6,973 nucleotides of DNA from CANLBN01 sp047634655 (GTDB lineage Bacteria > Pseudomonadota > Gammaproteobacteria > Pseudomonadales > Cellvibrionaceae), in contig JBLIHY010000104.1 of assembly GCA_047634655.1 (NCBI GenBank), positions 1-6,973 on the forward strand. The letters run 5' to 3'. A program made the position numbers and the translations under genes. The notes under the pieces were generated by a model. It had not been told where the DNA came from, did no database searches, and was given only the letters and a program-made list of their open reading frames with translations. Of this stretch, positions 5,042 to 6,973 are shown one piece after another (within the stretch, counting starts at the first letter, position 1; each line of letters opens with the position of its first letter).

Positions 5042-6433
5042 TTATTTTTCTTTCATCCCCCGTTCTTTGATAGCCCGCGCCTGATCCACGGCATTACCGA
5101 GATAATTGGCAGGGGTCATGGCGCGGATATTTGCCATGGCTTCCGGGGGAATATCCAGCGTTTCAACAAACTGTTTGAGAATTTCCGGAGTAATGCGCTG
5201 GCCTCGGGTCAGCGCCTTTAATTTTTCGTAGGGCTCGTCTATACCGTAGCGACGCATAATGGTTTGAATGGGTTCCGCCAACACCTCCCAACTGTTGTCC
5301 AGATCTTTGTGGAGTCGCAACTTGTCGACTTCAAGTTTGCCAATACCCTTCAGCGCAGCGGCGTAGGCAACGGCACAGTAGCCGAAACCAACGCCCATGT
5401 TGCGCAGCACCGTGGAGTCGGTGAGATCCCGCTGCCAACGAGAAATGGGAAGTTTCGACGACAGATGTTTGAGAATTGCATTGGCGAGTCCGAGATTACC
5501 CTCCGAGTTTTCGAAATCGATAGGGTTAACCTTGTGAGGCATGGTTGAGGAACCTACTTCGCCGGCGACCGTTTTTTGCTTGAAATAGCCGAGGGCAATG
5601 TAGCCCCAAACGTCGCGGTTGAAATCAATGAGGATGGTGTTGCAACGAGCAATAGCATCGAACAGTTCCGCGACGTAGTCGTGTGGTTCGATCTGAGTGG
5701 TATACGGATTCAACGCCAGCCCCAGATTGTTCACAAAATTTTCTGCTACAGCCGGCCAATCTATATCGGGATAGGCAGAAAAGTGCGCATTGTAGTTGCC
5801 TACAGCGCCATTTATTTTACCTAGGAGTGGAATATCCTTGATTTGATCGAACTGTCGCCGCAACCGCGCCACGACATTGGCCAGTTCCTTGCCGACAGTA
5901 GTCGGCGAAGCCGCCTGACCGTGGGTGCGAGATAACATCGGAGTAGACGCGAATGCGACCGAGAACGACTCAACGGCTTCAATAATCGCTCGCAGATGAT
6001 CCAGTAATTGCGTCCGTCCCGCTTTCAGCATCAGCCCGTGGGAGAGATTGTTTATATCCTCTGAAGTGCAGGCAAAGTGAACAAATTCTTTAATAGAATT
6101 GAGTTCTTCATTATCCTTAATCGCTTCCTTGATAAAGTACTCAACGGCTTTTACATCGTGATTTGTGGTCGCCTCAATATCCTTGATTCGCTGGGCTTTG
6201 CTCTCATCGAACTCACTGATAATGGCATCGAGCACGCTATTTGCTTTCTCGCTCAAGGCGGGCACTTCCCCGATTTGAGGATGCGCAGCCAAACATTGCA
6301 GCCATCGCACTTCCACCTCTGCACGATAGCGAATCAAGCCGTATTCGCTGAAAATACTGCGATAACAGACAGTTTTGGAGGCGTAGCGTCCATCGATGGG
6401 TGAAATGGCGGTTAATGCTGAAAGCTCAATCAT
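5042..6433 (-). CDS. purB: Adenylosuccinate lyase
   Basis: A 463-residue cytoplasmic enzyme (456 in E. coli). It catalyses two fumarate-releasing steps of purine synthesis: SAICAR to AICAR, and adenylosuccinate to AMP. The sequence is close to E. coli PurB throughout: LTAISPIDGRYASK at the start, TTNHDVKAVEYF (89-100), HFACTSEDINNLSH (119-132), LSRTHGQ (167-173) with catalytic His171, KINGAVGNYNAH (206-217), NPYTTQIEPHDY (242-253), the signature loop GSSTMPHKVNPIDFENSEG (294-312) with catalytic Ser295, SRWQRDLTDSTVLRN, NWEVLAEPIQTxMRRYG in closely related form, and MTPANYLG near the end. The ATG at 6433 is supported by TGAGGA 6 nt upstream. A candidate promoter lies about 65 bp before the start. 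In E. coli purB follows hflD; here the upstream neighbour is different and points the other way. No truncation or odd residue was noticed. Confidence 0.97.
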   Translation of the reverse strand: MIELSALTAISPIDGRYASKTVCYRSIFSEYGLIRYRAEVEVRWLQCLAAHPQIGEVPALSEKANSVLDAIISEFDESKAQRIKDIEATTNHDVKAVEYFIKEAIKDNEELNSIKEFVHFACTSEDINNLSHGLMLKAGRTQLLDHLRAIIEAVESFSVAFASTPMLSRTHGQAASPTTVGKELANVVARLRRQFDQIKDIPLLGKINGAVGNYNAHFSAYPDIDWPAVAENFVNNLGLALNPYTTQIEPHDYVAELFDAIARCNTILIDFNRDVWGYIALGYFKQKTVAGEVGSSTMPHKVNPIDFENSEGNLGLANAILKHLSSKLPISRWQRDLTDSTVLRNMGVGFGYCAVAYAAALKGIGKLEVDKLRLHKDLDNSWEVLAEPIQTIMRRYGIDEPYEKLKALTRGQRITPEILKQFVETLDIPPEAMANIRAMTPANYLGNAVDQARAIKERGMKEK

Positions 6434-6496
6434 GAGTGATCCTCAGGAGCGGTTATTGAATCTTTGAAGAGCGAGGGTAATAGTCGCAAGCTGGCG

Positions 6497-6524
6497 ATCA
6501 TACCGAAGGGCGACCCTATCTAAA
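6497..6524 (-). promoter_or_regulatory. Candidate sigma-70-type promoter of purB
   Basis: Minus strand: -35 TTTAGA (6519-6524, 4 of 6), 16-bp spacer, -10 TATGAT (6497-6502, 5 of 6). This gives a leader of roughly 55-60 nt before the purB ATG. I saw no convincing PurR-type operator overlapping it. Confidence 0.4.
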
Positions 6525-6531
6525 ATAGTAA

Positions 6532-6660
6532 GCTTATAAATATGAAGGTTACGCATTGACCGAGTTACGGATAGAGTGGGGGAAGAATGTGCTTATTGTG
6601 CCTATTAAGTGGGACTATACACAGGTTTTGTCCGAGCACTTGATTCTCTTAGGTGCTTAG
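6532..6660 (+). other. Short coding-like frame without a start, upstream of purB
   Basis: Within the gene-poor stretch 6434-6728, one frame is open for 42 codons (AYKYEGYALTELRIEWGKNV, then LIVPIKWDYTQVLSEHLILL) and ends at TAG. There is no ATG or GTG with a ribosome binding site at its front, so it may be a remnant of a rightward gene or a chance frame. I do not recognise it. The rest of this stretch holds the purB leader and promoter, followed by AT-rich sequence. Confidence 0.18.
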
Positions 6661-6684
6661 GATATTTTTTAATAATTAAAACAA

Positions 6685-6713
6685 TTGGTTATAAATCATA
6701 ATTAATCTAAATT
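6685..6713 (+). promoter_or_regulatory. Candidate rightward promoter in an AT-rich stretch
   Basis: -35 TTGGTT (6685-6690), 17-bp spacer, -10 TAAATT (6708-6713), just before the partial frame that leaves the window. The match is modest and the surroundings are almost all A and T, so the call is weak. Confidence 0.28.
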
Positions 6714-6728
6714 ATTAAAAATAAATTG

Positions 6729-6973
6729 GTGAGCTCGATCGCTTTCGTCGATTTAGCCACTATTTCTCTATCCGTTAATCGTTACCTATTTCGATCGAAA
6801 AATTATGAAGAATCCAATATTGTTAATGTCACCAGCCAGAGTGCTGCTCTGGCTGAAGAACAGCTAGCTTCTCTAGGCTATCTAGATCGGCCGATTAATG
6901 ACTTTACGGTCAATCAAGCCATCGCAGATTCTAATTCTCAAATCGCGGACTTATTTACTATCAATGGCGACTT
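6729..6973 (+). CDS. Unidentified open frame running off the window (partial)
   Basis: The frame opens at 6711 and stays open to the end. Possible starts are TTG at 6726 or GTG at 6729, and no ribosome binding site is clear for either. From the GTG it encodes at least 81 residues, beginning SSIAFVDLATISLSVNRYLF and later reading ALAEEQLASLGYLDRPINDF followed by TVNQAIADSNSQIADLFTIN. There is no signal peptide or long hydrophobic helix. The LGYLDRPINDFTVNQAI stretch is faintly like a peptidoglycan-binding repeat (LGYxxGPxDGxFGxxTxxAI), but key glycines are missing, so I do not assign a function. It is read away from purB. Confidence 0.35.
   Translation, partial: MSSIAFVDLATISLSVNRYLFRSKNYEESNIVNVTSQSAALAEEQLASLGYLDRPINDFTVNQAIADSNSQIADLFTINGD
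6789..6800. repeat. 12-bp perfect palindrome TTTCGATCGAAA
   Basis: Perfectly self-complementary and inside the partial open frame. A related CGATCG lies 53 bp upstream (6736-6741). It could be a protein-binding half-site pair or chance. Confidence 0.3.
6833..6855. repeat. 9-bp-stem inverted repeat
   Basis: CAGCCAGAG (6833-6841) and its exact reverse complement CTCTGGCTG (6847-6855) are separated by 5 nt. The stem is perfect and GC-rich. No T-run follows on either strand, so it is not a standard intrinsic terminator. It sits inside the partial open frame. Confidence 0.55.

Noticed and set aside
3912..6403. Several plus-strand open frames of 67-108 codons within pabB and purB
   Set aside because: They are antisense to strongly conserved genes and their translations resemble no family.
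1..6973. CRISPR array, tRNA or rRNA genes
   Set aside because: No regularly spaced direct repeats and no tRNA-like cloverleaf or rRNA sequence were recognised on either strand.

Overview
The window looks like a piece of a gammaproteobacterial chromosome. The two intact housekeeping genes at the right, pabB and purB, encode proteins very close to the E. coli type. PurB even keeps His171 and Ser295 at the same residue numbers. A marine or symbiotic lineage in early genome decay would fit the mix of degraded genes and insertion sequences, but that is inference. I cannot name a genus.

Left part (1-1750). The last codons of an unidentified gene are followed by two broken rightward genes. The first is the frameshifted tail of a PPP-type (HcaT-like) MFS transporter. 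The second is the 5' end of mnmC, a tRNA wobble-uridine modification gene, damaged by an apparent 12-bp in-frame deletion and a frameshift. Where mnmC breaks off, a leftward two-gene lysis cassette begins: a GH108-type endolysin and a 3-TM, gene-transfer-release-type holin, overlapping by ATGA. No other phage gene is visible. A 29-bp near-perfect palindrome covers the -10 of its best candidate promoter.

Middle (1752-3499). This is an insertion-sequence graveyard. A complete-looking IS1595-family element (IS1016-like size, about 717 bp) has terminal repeats, a near-perfect 8-bp target duplication and an intact transposase. It is followed by a decayed integrase-core fragment (IS481-like) and an internally deleted, nonsense-mutated IS66 TnpC that still has its right terminal end. 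A short stretch of unrecognised sequence follows.

Right part (3500-6973). pabB (folate, p-aminobenzoate branch) and purB (purine synthesis) lie in the same leftward orientation 69 bp apart, probably read from a promoter upstream of purB. Rightward of purB is a stretch of about 300 bp without a clear gene. It becomes AT-rich and leads into an unidentified open frame that runs off the window and contains a strong 9-bp hairpin.

The genes do not form one system. The most interesting part is the orphan lysis cassette with its palindromic upstream site, set in a locus where neighbouring genes have decayed.
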